From contig CAVTFN010000005.1 of the NCBI GenBank assembly GCA_963734065.1, forward strand, positions 372,001 through 436,000: 64,000 nt of DNA, read 5' to 3'. The notes beneath the pieces are model-generated. The model was not told the origin of the DNA. It made no database searches and saw only the letters and a program-made list of their open reading frames with translations. The stretch is from DATBLE01 sp963734065 (GTDB lineage: Bacteria > Actinomycetota > Thermoleophilia > Gaiellales > Gaiellaceae). The translations under genes and the position numbers were made by a program. Positions 41,627 through 49,718 of the stretch are shown piece after piece. Within the stretch, counting starts at the first letter, position 1. The number at the start of each line of letters is the position of its first letter.

Positions 41627-41709
41627 GGCCGTCCGATCCGCAGGGCCGGGCCGCTCGCAGCGCCCGGCCCTGCGGGCGGCCCTTGCACCGGCACGCTCGT
41701 GGCGGGACC

Positions 41710-42531
41710 ATGACCAGGATGGAGCCGATCGACGACCCCGCCCGCCGCGCCCGCCGCACCTACGACGCTGCGGCGGACAGCTTCGACGCCCCGGCCAACG
41801 GTTTCTGGGCGTCGACCGGCCGCCGGACGGTCGAGCGGCTCGGGCTGGCGCCGGGCGCTCAGGTGCTCGACCTGCCGTGCGGAACCGGCGCCTCGGCGCT
41901 TCCGGCTGCGGAGGCGGTCGGGCCGACGGGATCCGTCGTCGCCGTCGACCTGGCCGAGGGGCTGATCGCGCTCGCGCAGGCGAAGGCGCGGGACGCGGGG
42001 CTCCGGAACATGCGGTTCGTCCAGGCGGACATGCGCACGACCGGGCTTCCCGGCGAATCGTTCGACGCGGTCGTCTGCGTCTTCGGTGTGTTCTTCGTGC
42101 CCGACCGCCCGGCACTGATGCGGGAGCTGTGGCGCATGGTGCGCCCGGGCGGGACGCTGGCGGTCACCTGCTGGGGCCCGCACATGCTCGAGCCGGGCGC
42201 GACGGCGTTCTGGGACGCGGTCGCGTCTGTCAGGCCCGACCTCGTGCGCGGCTTCAATCCGTGGGACGACCTGGTCAGCGTCGACCAGCTGGTCGAGCTC
42301 TACGCCTTGAGCGGCATCGAGGGCGCCCGAGCAGAGTTCGTCCAGGCGGCGCAGCCGCTCCGCTCGGCGGACGAGTGGTGGGACGTGATCATGGGCACGG
42401 GCTTCCGCGGCACGGTCGAGGACCTCGACCCGGCCGACGCGGCCGAGGTCCGGCGCGCGAACCTCGCCGCCATGCGCGGGACGTCGTCGATCGACGTCTC
42501 CGTGGTCTACGCCGCGGCGCGGAAGCCCTGA
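41710..42531 (+). CDS. class I SAM-dependent methyltransferase
   Basis: 273 residues from an ATG at 41710. Motif I VLDLPCGTGAS, acidic motif VVAVDLAEGL, motif QADMRTTGLP and post-motif VRPGGTLAVTCWGP place it in the UbiE/Methyltransf_11 group. No signal or membrane segment. Small molecule target unknown. It converges with the flippase gene, with stop codons 5 bp apart. Confidence 0.85.
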   Translation: MTRMEPIDDPARRARRTYDAAADSFDAPANGFWASTGRRTVERLGLAPGAQVLDLPCGTGASALPAAEAVGPTGSVVAVDLAEGLIALAQAKARDAGLRNMRFVQADMRTTGLPGESFDAVVCVFGVFFVPDRPALMRELWRMVRPGGTLAVTCWGPHMLEPGATAFWDAVASVRPDLVRGFNPWDDLVSVDQLVELYALSGIEGARAEFVQAAQPLRSADEWWDVIMGTGFRGTVEDLDPADAAEVRRANLAAMRGTSSIDVSVVYAAARKP

Positions 42532-42536
42532 TCCCG

Positions 42537-43502
42537 TCAGCGGCGGCGAAGCGCCAGCACGACGCCGCCCGCGAGCACGTACGGGAAGAAGTTGACCGCG
42601 TGCAGCACGAGCGCGAACGAGAGCCCATCCGCCTTGTCGATGCCGTACGCCTTCAGCCCGACCAGCGCGGCCGCCTCGAACACGCCGACCGCACCCGGTG
42701 ACGAGGGCAGGACGAGCGACAGCCCGGTCGCGATCGTCACCAGCAGGGCGGCGAGCACCGACAGCCCGAGGTGGAAACCGATCATCAGCATCCACGTGCT
42801 GAGCGCGAGCGGGATCCACGAGACGACGGTCAGGACGACGGCGGCCGCGGCGAGACGCGGCTCCCGCAGCGACGCTGCGCCCCGGACGAAGCTCGCTGCG
42901 GCGTGCTCGGCCCGTTCCAGCGTCAGGAAGGGGAGGCCGAGCCGTGTCAGCGGGCGCAGCAGCACGAGGAACGGCTTCTCGCCCCAGCGGAGCAGCACGA
43001 CCACCGACGCGATCGCGGCGACGAAGAGGACGATCGCCAGGATCGCGGCGGTGTGGATCCAGGTCACATGCGGCAGCCAGGGAACGAACACGAACAGCAG
43101 CCCGAGCAGGACGAGCACGTCGTAAAGCCGCTCGACGACGACGGTCGAGGTCGTCTCGGCGCGTGAGGTGCCGGCGGTGCGGTGGAGGGCGACGATCCGG
43201 GCGACCTCGCCGGCGCGTGCGGGAAGGATGTTGTTGAAGCACTGGCCGAGCAGCGTCGCCTCGAGCACCGGCACATACGGAGGCCTGGTCGAGGCGGCGA
43301 AGAGGTACTGCCAGCGGATCGCCCGCACTGCCTGCGCGACGAGCAGCAGAGCGATCGAGGGGACGAGCCACCAGTAGTCGCACTGCCCGAGCGCGTTCCA
43401 GACGTCCGCGGGATGGACGTTCCGGACCGAGAGGTAGAGGAAGAGGGCGCTGACGCCGAGGCCGAGCCAGATCAGGCCGTGCCGTGCGGCGCGCCGGTGC
43501 AG
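42537..43502 (-). CDS. LPG_synthase_TM/UPF0104-type membrane protein (flippase-like), probable CTG start
   Basis: About 321 residues with eight or so helices. Family blocks: GQCFNNILPARAGEVARI, STVVVERLYDVLVLL, PSSPGAVGVFEAAAL. The first helix (IWLGLGVSALFLYLSV) lies upstream of the first ATG (43328), and no ATG, GTG or TTG is in frame before it. The best start is a CTG at 43502, six bases after the TAG of the upstream gene in the same frame, with AGCGGGAA before it. Proteins of this family move lipid-linked molecules across the membrane. Confidence 0.75.
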   Translation of the reverse strand: MHRRAARHGLIWLGLGVSALFLYLSVRNVHPADVWNALGQCDYWWLVPSIALLLVAQAVRAIRWQYLFAASTRPPYVPVLEATLLGQCFNNILPARAGEVARIVALHRTAGTSRAETTSTVVVERLYDVLVLLGLLFVFVPWLPHVTWIHTAAILAIVLFVAAIASVVVLLRWGEKPFLVLLRPLTRLGLPFLTLERAEHAAASFVRGAASLREPRLAAAAVVLTVVSWIPLALSTWMLMIGFHLGLSVLAALLVTIATGLSLVLPSSPGAVGVFEAAALVGLKAYGIDKADGLSFALVLHAVNFFPYVLAGGVVLALRRR

Positions 43503-43508
43503 TTCCCG

Positions 43509-43832
43509 CTAGCCCTCGGGCTCGGCCGGGGCGCTCTCGGGCTCGGCGGGGGCGCTCTCGGGCTCGGCCGGCGTCTCGTCGTCCGACTCGTCGGCCGCGG
43601 CCAGCTGCGCCTTCAGCTCGCCGATCCGCGCGACGGGCTCGGTCAGCTCGGCATGCGAAAGGGCGCCGCTGTCGACGAGGTCCGCAGTCGTCCGGCCGAG
43701 GTCGCCGTAGGCCTGCGACAGCTCGCGCTTCACCTGGAGGGTCTCGACGCCCTCCTTCGTCATCTGGGCGACGTTCGCGGTCGCGTCCTTCAGACGGTCG
43801 AAGAATTTCCTGGTTTCGCTCTCCTCTGCCAT
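43509..43832 (-). CDS. small acidic coiled-coil protein
   Basis: 107 residues, ATG start. N-terminal amphipathic helices (SETRKFFDRLKDATANVAQM, then QVKRELSQAYGDLGRTTADL), followed by a C-terminal tail of tandem AEPESAP repeats. No membrane segment and no family recognised. Located between a one-helix charged protein gene and the flippase gene, 10 bp and 6 bp away, so probably one operon. Confidence 0.65.
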   Translation of the reverse strand: MAEESETRKFFDRLKDATANVAQMTKEGVETLQVKRELSQAYGDLGRTTADLVDSGALSHAELTEPVARIGELKAQLAAADESDDETPAEPESAPAEPESAPAEPEG

Positions 43833-43842
43833 CGGCTCGATT

Positions 43843-44133
43843 CTATTCGGCCTCTTCGCCCGGGAGGTCTTCGCCGCCGAGCATGTCGTCCATCGCCGCC
43901 CGCGCCCGGTCGTGGACGGAGCGGCGGCGCTCGTCGAGCGGAGGCTCCTCCTGCCCCGGCGGCTCCGCCTCGGCGGGCGCCGGCGGCTCGTCGGCGCGGG
44001 TCCCGGCGAGCTTCTGCTTCAGCTCCTCGGCCGGGTCCGGTGGGGGCGGCGGCGCCGGCTTCCGCCGCCGGAAGCGCGCGAGGACGACCGCGGCCGCAGA
44101 GGCGATCCCGAGCCCGGTGAGGAGTCGGCGCAA
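43843..44133 (-). CDS. one-helix membrane protein with charged tail
   Basis: 96 residues from a TTG at 44133 (start uncertain). One membrane helix (LLTGLGIASAAAVVLARF) is followed by RRRK, a polyproline stretch and a Glu/Pro/Ala-rich cytosolic tail with LDERRRSVHDRARAAMDDML. First gene of a leftward operon with the acidic protein and the flippase. Divergent from rpsF. Unknown function. Confidence 0.5.
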   Translation of the reverse strand: MRRLLTGLGIASAAAVVLARFRRRKPAPPPPPDPAEELKQKLAGTRADEPPAPAEAEPPGQEEPPLDERRRSVHDRARAAMDDMLGGEDLPGEEAE

Positions 44134-44248
44134 AGCGAGACGGATGCTACTCTTCCGCGGACTTCTCGCCTCGCACCGTGCCGATCCGTTCCCGGCGGCA
44201 CTTGCACGCGAGGCCGATTCAGACCGAGGGAAGGAGAACGAGGGAACC

Positions 44249-44782
44249 GTGAACGAATACGAAATTCTGCTCATGCTCGATCCCGAGCTGGCCGAGGAGC
44301 GCCAGACGGAGATCGTCTCCCGCACGCACGAGCTGGTCGACCAGGGCGACGGCACGTGGCTCTCCCACGACGTATGGGGCCGCCGGCGGCTCGCGTACGA
44401 GATCGACCACAAGGCGGACGGGACGTACCACCTGCTCCAGTTCGACGCCGAGCCGGCGACGCTCGACGAGATCACGCGGGTCCTGAAGATCACCGACGGC
44501 GTCATGCGGCACATGGCCACCCGCCGCGTCAAGGGCGGAGGACGGGCCGCGCCGCCGCCGCTGCCGCCGGTCGAGGAGCGGCCGCGGCAGCACGACCGCG
44601 AGGAGCGCCGCCCCGCGCCGGCCTTCGACGCCGAGCCCGCCGGGGAGCCGGCCGCTGCGGACGAGGCCGAGCCCGCCGAGCCGGATTCCGCCGTCGCGGA
44701 GCCGGAGGTCGAGGAGTACGCTGAACCGACCCAGTCGGAGCAGTCGGAGGCGTCCACGGCGACGCCGGAGGAGGAGGCCTAG
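44249..44782 (+). CDS. rpsF: 30S ribosomal protein S6
   Basis: 177 residues from a GTG at 44249, with AAGGAG and a second GAGGG upstream. The first about 95 residues are S6 (YEILLMLDPELAEERQ, DVWGRRRLAYEIDHKADGTYHL, RVLKITDGVMRHMA). An additional acidic Pro/Glu/Ala tail of about 80 residues follows, much longer than in E. coli. S6 binds S18 and 16S rRNA in the small-subunit platform. First gene of the rpsF-ssb-rpsR-rplI unit. Confidence 0.95.
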   Translation: MNEYEILLMLDPELAEERQTEIVSRTHELVDQGDGTWLSHDVWGRRRLAYEIDHKADGTYHLLQFDAEPATLDEITRVLKITDGVMRHMATRRVKGGGRAAPPPLPPVEERPRQHDREERRPAPAFDAEPAGEPAAADEAEPAEPDSAVAEPEVEEYAEPTQSEQSEASTATPEEEA

Positions 44783-44783
44783 C

Positions 44784-45218
44784 ATGGCGAACATCAACCG
44801 CGTCGTCCTGGTCGGGAACCTGACCAAGGATCCGGAGCTGAGGCAAACGGGCGGCGGCACGTCGGTCTGCAAGCTGCGGCTCGCGGTCAACACCCGCCGG
44901 AAGGACGAGACCGGCCAGTGGGTCGACAAGCCGAACTACTTCGACGTCTCGGTGTTCGGCAACCAGGCCGAGAGCTGCTCGCAGTACCTGTCGAAGGGCC
45001 GCCCGGTCGGGGTCGACGGCCGCCTCGAGTGGCGCGAGTGGGACGCGACCGACGGATCCGGCAAGCGCCAGGCCGTCGAGGTCGTCGCCGAGAGCGTCCA
45101 GTTCCTGGGCAGCCGCGGCGAATCCGGCGGCGATGCGCCGCAGTTCGTTCCGGCAGGCGCGGCCGGCGAAAGCGCAGACTTCCCCTCGTCCGCCACCGAC
45201 GACGACATCCCGTTCTAG
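44784..45218 (+). CDS. ssb: single-stranded DNA-binding protein
   Basis: 144 residues, starting one base after the rpsF stop. OB-fold blocks NRVVLVGNLTKDPELRQT, NYFDVSVFGNQAESCSQYLSKG and VGVDGRLEWREW, then a short linker and the protein-interaction tip DDDIPF. Binds single-stranded DNA at replication forks as a tetramer. Confidence 0.97.
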   Translation: MANINRVVLVGNLTKDPELRQTGGGTSVCKLRLAVNTRRKDETGQWVDKPNYFDVSVFGNQAESCSQYLSKGRPVGVDGRLEWREWDATDGSGKRQAVEVVAESVQFLGSRGESGGDAPQFVPAGAAGESADFPSSATDDDIPF

Positions 45219-45228
45219 AAGGAGAGGT

Positions 45229-45504
45229 ATGGCACAGCCGAAGCAACGCGAAGACCGCTCGACCTCGCGCAGGCGGCCGCCGCTGGGAACACAGCCGCGC
45301 CGGCGCAACTGCCGCTTCTGCCGCGACAAGGTCGAGGAGATCGACTACAAGAACATCGCCTCGCTCCGCCCGTTCATCTCGGAGAAGGGCAAGATCCGCT
45401 CGCGCCGGATCACCGGCGCCTGCCGCCGCCACCAGGTGCAGGTCGGCGCTGCGGTGAAGCGCGCGCGCGAGATGGCGCTCCTCCCCTACGTCTCCGGCAA
45501 TTAG
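45229..45504 (+). CDS. rpsR: 30S ribosomal protein S18, zinc-binding form
   Basis: 91 residues with AAGGAGA upstream of the ATG. The S18 core is visible (RRNCRFCRDKVEEIDYKN, GKIRSRRITGACRRHQ). The CxxC pair with the later Cys and His marks the zinc-containing (C+) version. Binds next to S6. Confidence 0.96.
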   Translation: MAQPKQREDRSTSRRRPPLGTQPRRRNCRFCRDKVEEIDYKNIASLRPFISEKGKIRSRRITGACRRHQVQVGAAVKRAREMALLPYVSGN

Positions 45505-45506
45505 GC

Positions 45507-46004
45507 GTGCAGGTCATCCTCCTGCAGGACGTCGAGAAGGTCGGGCTCCGCGGCGAGGTCGTGGACGTGGCCCGCGGGTACGCGCGCAACTTCCTGGTTC
45601 CCCGGCGCTTGGCGGAGACGGCCACGCCCGCGAAGGTCGCCGAGCTCGAGAAGCGCAACGGCCTGCGTGCCCGGCAGGAGGCGTCGACCTTCGAGCAGGC
45701 GCGCGACCTGAGCACGAAGCTGGAAGGAACGGAGCTGCGGTTCGACGTGAAGGCGGGACCGACCGGCTCTCTGTTCGGGTCGGTGACCGCCACCGACCTG
45801 GCCGACGAGATCTGGCGCGTCGCCAAGATCCGCGTCGACCGCCGCAAGATCGACCTCGCCGAGCCGATCAGGAAGGTCGGCCGGTACGCCGTCCCGGTCG
45901 AGCTCTTCACGGACGTGACCGTCGAGGTGCCGACCCTGGTCGTGCCCGAGGGCGGCGAGCTCCCGACGGAAGAGCTGGCGACGGAGGAGGCGGAGGAGGG
46001 CTGA
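45507..46004 (+). CDS. rplI: 50S ribosomal protein L9 (acidic tail probably cut short)
   Basis: 165 residues, GTG start two bases after the rpsR stop. L9 features: VILLQDVEKVGLRGEVVDVARGYARNFLVPRRLA, long central helix, and C-terminal domain FDVKAGPTGSLFGSVTATDLA. It ends EEAEEG and then stops inside a GC repeat. The -1 frame continues from this point for 33 more codons of Pro/Glu/Ala/Val/Ser-rich sequence, which looks like a lost continuation of the tail. Confidence 0.94.
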   Translation: MQVILLQDVEKVGLRGEVVDVARGYARNFLVPRRLAETATPAKVAELEKRNGLRARQEASTFEQARDLSTKLEGTELRFDVKAGPTGSLFGSVTATDLADEIWRVAKIRVDRRKIDLAEPIRKVGRYAVPVELFTDVTVEVPTLVVPEGGELPTEELATEEAEEG

Positions 46005-46102
46005 CCCCGGAGGGGTCTGTCCCTGAAGAAACGCCGGATGTGTCCGAGACGCCGGACGTCTCCGAGGCGGCGGAAGCGCAAGCCGAGACAGAAGCGCAAT
46101 AA
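46001..46102 (+). pseudogene. out-of-frame remnant of the L9 acidic tail
   Basis: In the -1 frame relative to rplI the sequence reads 33 codons to TAA, dominated by Glu, Pro, Ala, Val and Ser with a direct repeat ETPDVSETPDVSE. This is the composition of the S6 and L9 tails. The junction contains GACCCCGGAGGGGTCTGTCCC, related to the repeats at 4946-5066. Insertion of such a repeat would shift the frame and add a stop. Confidence 0.55.
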
Positions 46103-46144
46103 TTTCTCAACAGCCCTCTGTGGAGGGCTGGGGAAATCAGCACG

Positions 46145-46169
46145 AAAAGGCCGCTACGAGCGGCCTTTT
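46145..46169 (+). terminator. intrinsic terminator after the rpsF-rplI operon
   Basis: AAAAGGCCGC TACGA GCGGCCTTTT: a 10-bp stem with a 5-nt loop and T-run. A smaller hairpin (CAGCCCTC-TGTG-GAGGGCTG, 46111-46130) precedes it. It separates the ribosomal protein unit from dnaB, although the stem is symmetric and could work on both strands. Confidence 0.8.
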
Positions 46170-46293
46170 CTTCCACCGCTCCGTCCGGCCGGTCTGGGAA
46201 CATGCGTTCCGATCCGCCCGCAAACGGGCGGATTCACGTCTGTGGAGATCATGCTTGTCCAAGCCTGTTCGGCCGTGTCCGGAGGTGGTTGAT

Positions 46294-47673
46294 TTGTCGC
46301 ATATGTACCAACTCGCCGAGGCTTCACACCCGGATAGGACTTCGCCGACCGCCCCGGTTCCACCGCAAAATCTCGACGCAGAGGAGTCGGTCCTCGGCGC
46401 GATGATGCTCTCCCCCGGTGCGATCGGGGCGGTCAGCGAAGTCCTCTCGGCGGGTGATTTCTATCGGGCGAGCCACGGCCTCATCTACAAGGCGGCGCTC
46501 GACCTCTATGCGAAAGGCGAGCCGGTCGACGCGATCACGCTCTGCGACGAGCTCGAGCGGCGCGGCGAGCTGGAGGAGATCGGCGGCCGCACGCGCATCA
46601 ACGAGCTTGCCGCCCTGGTCCCGACTCCGTCGAGCGCCGGGCACTACGCGAAGATCGTGCGCGAGATGGCGACGCTCCGCGGCCTGGTGCGCGCCGGCCA
46701 GGAGATCGCGCGGCTCGGGATGGAGCGCGAGGGGCTGGCCGCGGAGGAGCTGGTCGACAAGGCGGAGTCGGTCGTCTTCGACCTCTCCCAGGAGCGCGTC
46801 GCCGGCGAGTTCACCCACATCGAGGACCTGCTCAAGGACAGCTTCGAGCGCATCACCGCCCTGTACGAGGCGGGCGCCGACGTCACCGGCATCGCCAGCG
46901 GGTACCGCGAGCTCGACCGGCTGACGTCCGGGTTCCAGCCCGGCAACCTGATCGTCGTCGCCGCCCGCCCGAGCATGGGCAAATCGGCGTTCGGGCTGTG
47001 CGTGGCCGCGAACCTCGCCGTCCGGCAGAACGTTCCGGTGGCGCTGTTCACGCTCGAGATGTCGAAGATGGAGGTGACGCAGCGGTTGATGTGCTCGGAG
47101 GCCAAGGTCGAGTCGCAGCGCCTCCGCACCGGCAAGCTCGCCCAGGAGGACTGGCCGCGCCTGACCGCCGCCTGCGACAAGCTCTCGAAGGCGCCGATCT
47201 ACGTCGACGACACCGGCTCGATCACGCTGATGGAGATCCGGTCGAAGGCGCGTCGGCTGAAGATGCGCGAGGCAAATCTCGGCCTGATCGTCATCGACTA
47301 CCTGCAGCTGATGACCTCCGGCACGTCCGTGGAGAGCCGCGTTCAGGAGGTCTCCCAGATCTCGCGCTCGCTGAAGGTGCTGGCGCGCGATCTCGACGTC
47401 CCGATCATCGCGATCTCGCAGCTTTCCCGGGCGGTCGAGCAGCGGCACGACAAGCGCCCGATCCTGTCCGACCTGCGCGAGTCCGGGTCGATCGAGCAGG
47501 ACGCCGACCTGGTCATGTTCATCTACCGCGACGAGTACTACAACGGCGAGGAGTCCGACCAGCAGGGGCTGGCGGAGGTGCACCTGTCGAAACACCGGAA
47601 CGGGCCGACCGACACCGTCAAGCTCTCGTTCCTCCGGCGCTTTGCCAAGTTCGCAGACCTCGCCCCGTCATGA
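46294..47673 (+). CDS. dnaB: replicative DNA helicase
   Basis: 459 residues from a TTG at 46294 with GGAGG 8 nt upstream; the ATG at 46303 is the alternative. N-terminal domain with PPQNLDAEESVLGAMMLSP, then the RecA-like ATPase with Walker A ARPSMGKSAFG, Walker B LIVIDYLQLM and the arginine finger region SDLRESGSIEQDADLVMFIYRD. Forms the hexameric helicase at the fork. No intein. The 289-bp stretch before it (46005-46293) holds the L9 remnant and two hairpins. Confidence 0.96.
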   Translation: MSHMYQLAEASHPDRTSPTAPVPPQNLDAEESVLGAMMLSPGAIGAVSEVLSAGDFYRASHGLIYKAALDLYAKGEPVDAITLCDELERRGELEEIGGRTRINELAALVPTPSSAGHYAKIVREMATLRGLVRAGQEIARLGMEREGLAAEELVDKAESVVFDLSQERVAGEFTHIEDLLKDSFERITALYEAGADVTGIASGYRELDRLTSGFQPGNLIVVAARPSMGKSAFGLCVAANLAVRQNVPVALFTLEMSKMEVTQRLMCSEAKVESQRLRTGKLAQEDWPRLTAACDKLSKAPIYVDDTGSITLMEIRSKARRLKMREANLGLIVIDYLQLMTSGTSVESRVQEVSQISRSLKVLARDLDVPIIAISQLSRAVEQRHDKRPILSDLRESGSIEQDADLVMFIYRDEYYNGEESDQQGLAEVHLSKHRNGPTDTVKLSFLRRFAKFADLAPS

Positions 47674-47717
47674 GAACCCCGAATGTCATGAGGAGGTAGC
47701 GCACGGAGGTTCATCAG

Positions 47718-47924
47718 GTGATCTGGCTCGGCGCAGATGCAACCGACTACGCAGTCCATTGCGAAGCCTGCGACGAGGATCGCAGCTGGCCGCGTCAGCT
47801 GCACCCGACGCTGGTCGAGGGGACGCTTCGCACGGACGCCGACGTCGGCTTCACCACCTGCTTCCGCGGCCACCGCATTCGGATTCGCCGCATCGCCCGG
47901 CTCCGCGTGGTGGCAGCCCGCTAG
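47718..47924 (+). CDS. small Cys/His protein of unknown function
   Basis: 68 residues from a GTG at 47718. Contains HCEACDEDRSWPRQLHP and a later TTCFRGH, giving a possible Cys-x2-Cys plus Cys-x3-His metal site, and ends in a basic segment. No family recognised. It lies between dnaB and purA, and is followed by a strong hairpin at 47927. Confidence 0.5.
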   Translation: MIWLGADATDYAVHCEACDEDRSWPRQLHPTLVEGTLRTDADVGFTTCFRGHRIRIRRIARLRVVAAR

Positions 47925-47926
47925 AA

Positions 47927-47952
47927 GCCCGCCGCGAGGAGGCGCGGCGGGC
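47927..47952. terminator. perfect 10-bp GC hairpin upstream of purA
   Basis: GCCCGCCGCG, loop AGGAGG, CGCGGCGGGC. It lacks a T-run, so it may be a weak terminator or an mRNA stabiliser for the preceding gene. It ends 8 bp before the purA -10 box. Confidence 0.5.
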
Positions 47953-47960
47953 GGCGGGCC

Positions 47961-47966
47961 TATACT
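47961..47966 (+). promoter_or_regulatory. TATACT -10 element of purA (leaderless type)
   Basis: TATACT is followed by only 6 nt before the purA GTG. No ribosome-binding sequence lies between. Transcription starting 6-7 nt after the hexamer would begin at the start codon. Confidence 0.65.
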
Positions 47967-47972
47967 CGGCCG

Positions 47973-49232
47973 GTGCCCGCGACCGTGATCGTCGGGGCCC
48001 AGTGGGGCGACGAGGGCAAGGGGAAGATCGTCGACCTGCTCGCCCGCGACTCCGATCTCGTCTGCCGCTACAACGGCGGGCCGAACGCGGGGCACACGAT
48101 CATCGCCGGCGGCGAGACCTTCAAGCTCCGCCACATGCCCTCGGGGATCCTATGGGGCAAGGAGTGCGTGATCGGCGCGGGCTGCGTGGTCGACCCGGGC
48201 GTCTTCATCGAGGAGCTGGAGGGCTTCGAGGCGCGCGGGATCTCGACGGAGCTCGTCCGGCTGTCCGGCAACGCCCACGTGATCATGCCGTGGCACCTGG
48301 CGCTCGACCAGGCGGGTGAGCGGCTGCTCGGGAAGCTCCAGATCGGCACCACCCGCCGCGGGATCGGGCCGACCTACGCGGACAAGGCGTACCGGCTCGG
48401 GATCCGGCTGCAGGATCTGTTCGACCCGAAGATCCTGCGCCAGAAGATCGAGGTCGCGCTGGCCGAGAAGAATGTCTGGCTGGAACGGGTGTACGGCGTC
48501 GAGCCGATCGAGCTCGAGGAGCTGGCGGCCCGCTACGAGGGCTACGCGCAGCGGTTGCGGCCGTACCTGGCCGACACGTCGCTGCTCGTCGACCGCGCGA
48601 TCCGGGAGGGGAGGCAGGTGCTGCTCGAAGGGGCGCACGGCACGCTCCTCGACATCGACCATGGGACGTATCCCTTCGTGACCTCGTCGCCGACCCTCGC
48701 CGGCGGCGCCTGCACGGGCATCGGGATCGGGCCGACGCGGATCGGGTCGGTGATCGGCGTAGCGAAGGCCTACGTGACCCGGGTCGGCGCCGGGCCGTTC
48801 CCGACCGAGATCGAAGGGCCCGACCAGGGCCGCATGCGCGAGCTCGGCGGCGAGTTCGGCACGGTCACCGGCCGCGAGCGCCGCTGCGGCTGGCTCGACC
48901 TCGTCGCCCTGCGCTACGCGGTGCGCCTGAACGGGATCACTTCGATCGCGCTGACCAAGCTCGACGTGCTCGCGGCGTTCGACCGCGTGCCGGTCTGCAC
49001 CGCGTACGAGCTGCGGGACGGGACGACGGCGGACGAGTTCCCCGAGCACCAGAGTGACTTCCACGCCGCCCGGCCGGTGTACGAGGAGCTGGCCGGCTGG
49101 GGCGGCGAGCTCGGCGGCGACGAGCTCCCGGACGCCGCCCGCCGCTACGTCGAGTTCGTCGAGCAGGCGCTCGGCGTCGAGGTCTCGTGGGTCGGGACCG
49201 GGGCCGAGCGCGAGCAGGTGCTCGTCCGCTAG
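47973..49232 (+). CDS. purA: adenylosuccinate synthetase
   Basis: 419 residues, GTG start. The family motifs are intact: GAQWGDEGKGKIVD (P-loop), YNGGPNAGHTI, TTRRGIGPTYADK, EGAHGTLLDIDHGTYPFVTSS, GPFPTE and TKLDVLAAF. It joins IMP and aspartate using GTP, the first step towards AMP. Separate from the pur operon at 59.4 kb but with the same promoter style. Confidence 0.97.
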   Translation: MPATVIVGAQWGDEGKGKIVDLLARDSDLVCRYNGGPNAGHTIIAGGETFKLRHMPSGILWGKECVIGAGCVVDPGVFIEELEGFEARGISTELVRLSGNAHVIMPWHLALDQAGERLLGKLQIGTTRRGIGPTYADKAYRLGIRLQDLFDPKILRQKIEVALAEKNVWLERVYGVEPIELEELAARYEGYAQRLRPYLADTSLLVDRAIREGRQVLLEGAHGTLLDIDHGTYPFVTSSPTLAGGACTGIGIGPTRIGSVIGVAKAYVTRVGAGPFPTEIEGPDQGRMRELGGEFGTVTGRERRCGWLDLVALRYAVRLNGITSIALTKLDVLAAFDRVPVCTAYELRDGTTADEFPEHQSDFHAARPVYEELAGWGGELGGDELPDAARRYVEFVEQALGVEVSWVGTGAEREQVLVR

Positions 49233-49240
49233 CGGCGAGC

Positions 49241-49702
49241 ATGGCTCGGTTCTTCCTTCCTTTCGTCTCGGCTCTGGCCGTCGCGCTCTCGGGCTGCGGG
49301 GGCCACTCGTCCGGCGATCTCTACGACGCTCGCGCGACCCGCGACTGCCTCCGGGACCGCCCGGAGTACGTAGGCCCACTGCCGGCCGATGCTGGGACGG
49401 TGCCCACGCGCACCGTCCTGTACGTGTCAGGCGTCCGTCGCGACGTGGCCGAAGGAACCGACCGGGTAGATCTCTTCTTCGACGGACCCGCCGACGAGAC
49501 GCTCAGTCAGCTGCAGACACCGAGCCTGTTCTTCTACCCGGACGTAGCGACGGCCCGCCGGAGGTATCGCGCTCGGGTCGCCCGCCTGGACGACTCGCTC
49601 CGGAAGATGTTCGGAATCGGTCGGAACGTGGGGATCCACTGGGAACGTCCCGACGTGCCACAACGGCTGCGGGCAATCGTCCGAGGCTGTCTTCGTTCGT
49701 AG
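49241..49702 (+). CDS. hypothetical lipoprotein
   Basis: 153 residues from an ATG at 49241, 8 bp after purA. The signal peptide FFLPFVSALAVALSGCGG ends in a lipobox (LSGC). The mature part is about 130 residues with VDLFFDGPADETLSQL and a final Cys; no family recognised. Probably anchored to the outer face of the membrane. Confidence 0.7.
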   Translation: MARFFLPFVSALAVALSGCGGHSSGDLYDARATRDCLRDRPEYVGPLPADAGTVPTRTVLYVSGVRRDVAEGTDRVDLFFDGPADETLSQLQTPSLFFYPDVATARRRYRARVARLDDSLRKMFGIGRNVGIHWERPDVPQRLRAIVRGCLRS

Positions 49703-49718
49703 CAGCGACGCGCAGGGA

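Noticed and set aside
42191..42701. Continuation of frames past the methyltransferase stop into the flippase gene
   Set aside because: These are shadows of the convergent membrane protein gene; the methyltransferase ends at 42531 with a normal C-terminus.
46001..46102. Programmed -1 frameshifting in rplI
   Set aside because: No slippery heptamer was recognised at the junction, and a repeat insertion explains the frame change better; left as a minor alternative.
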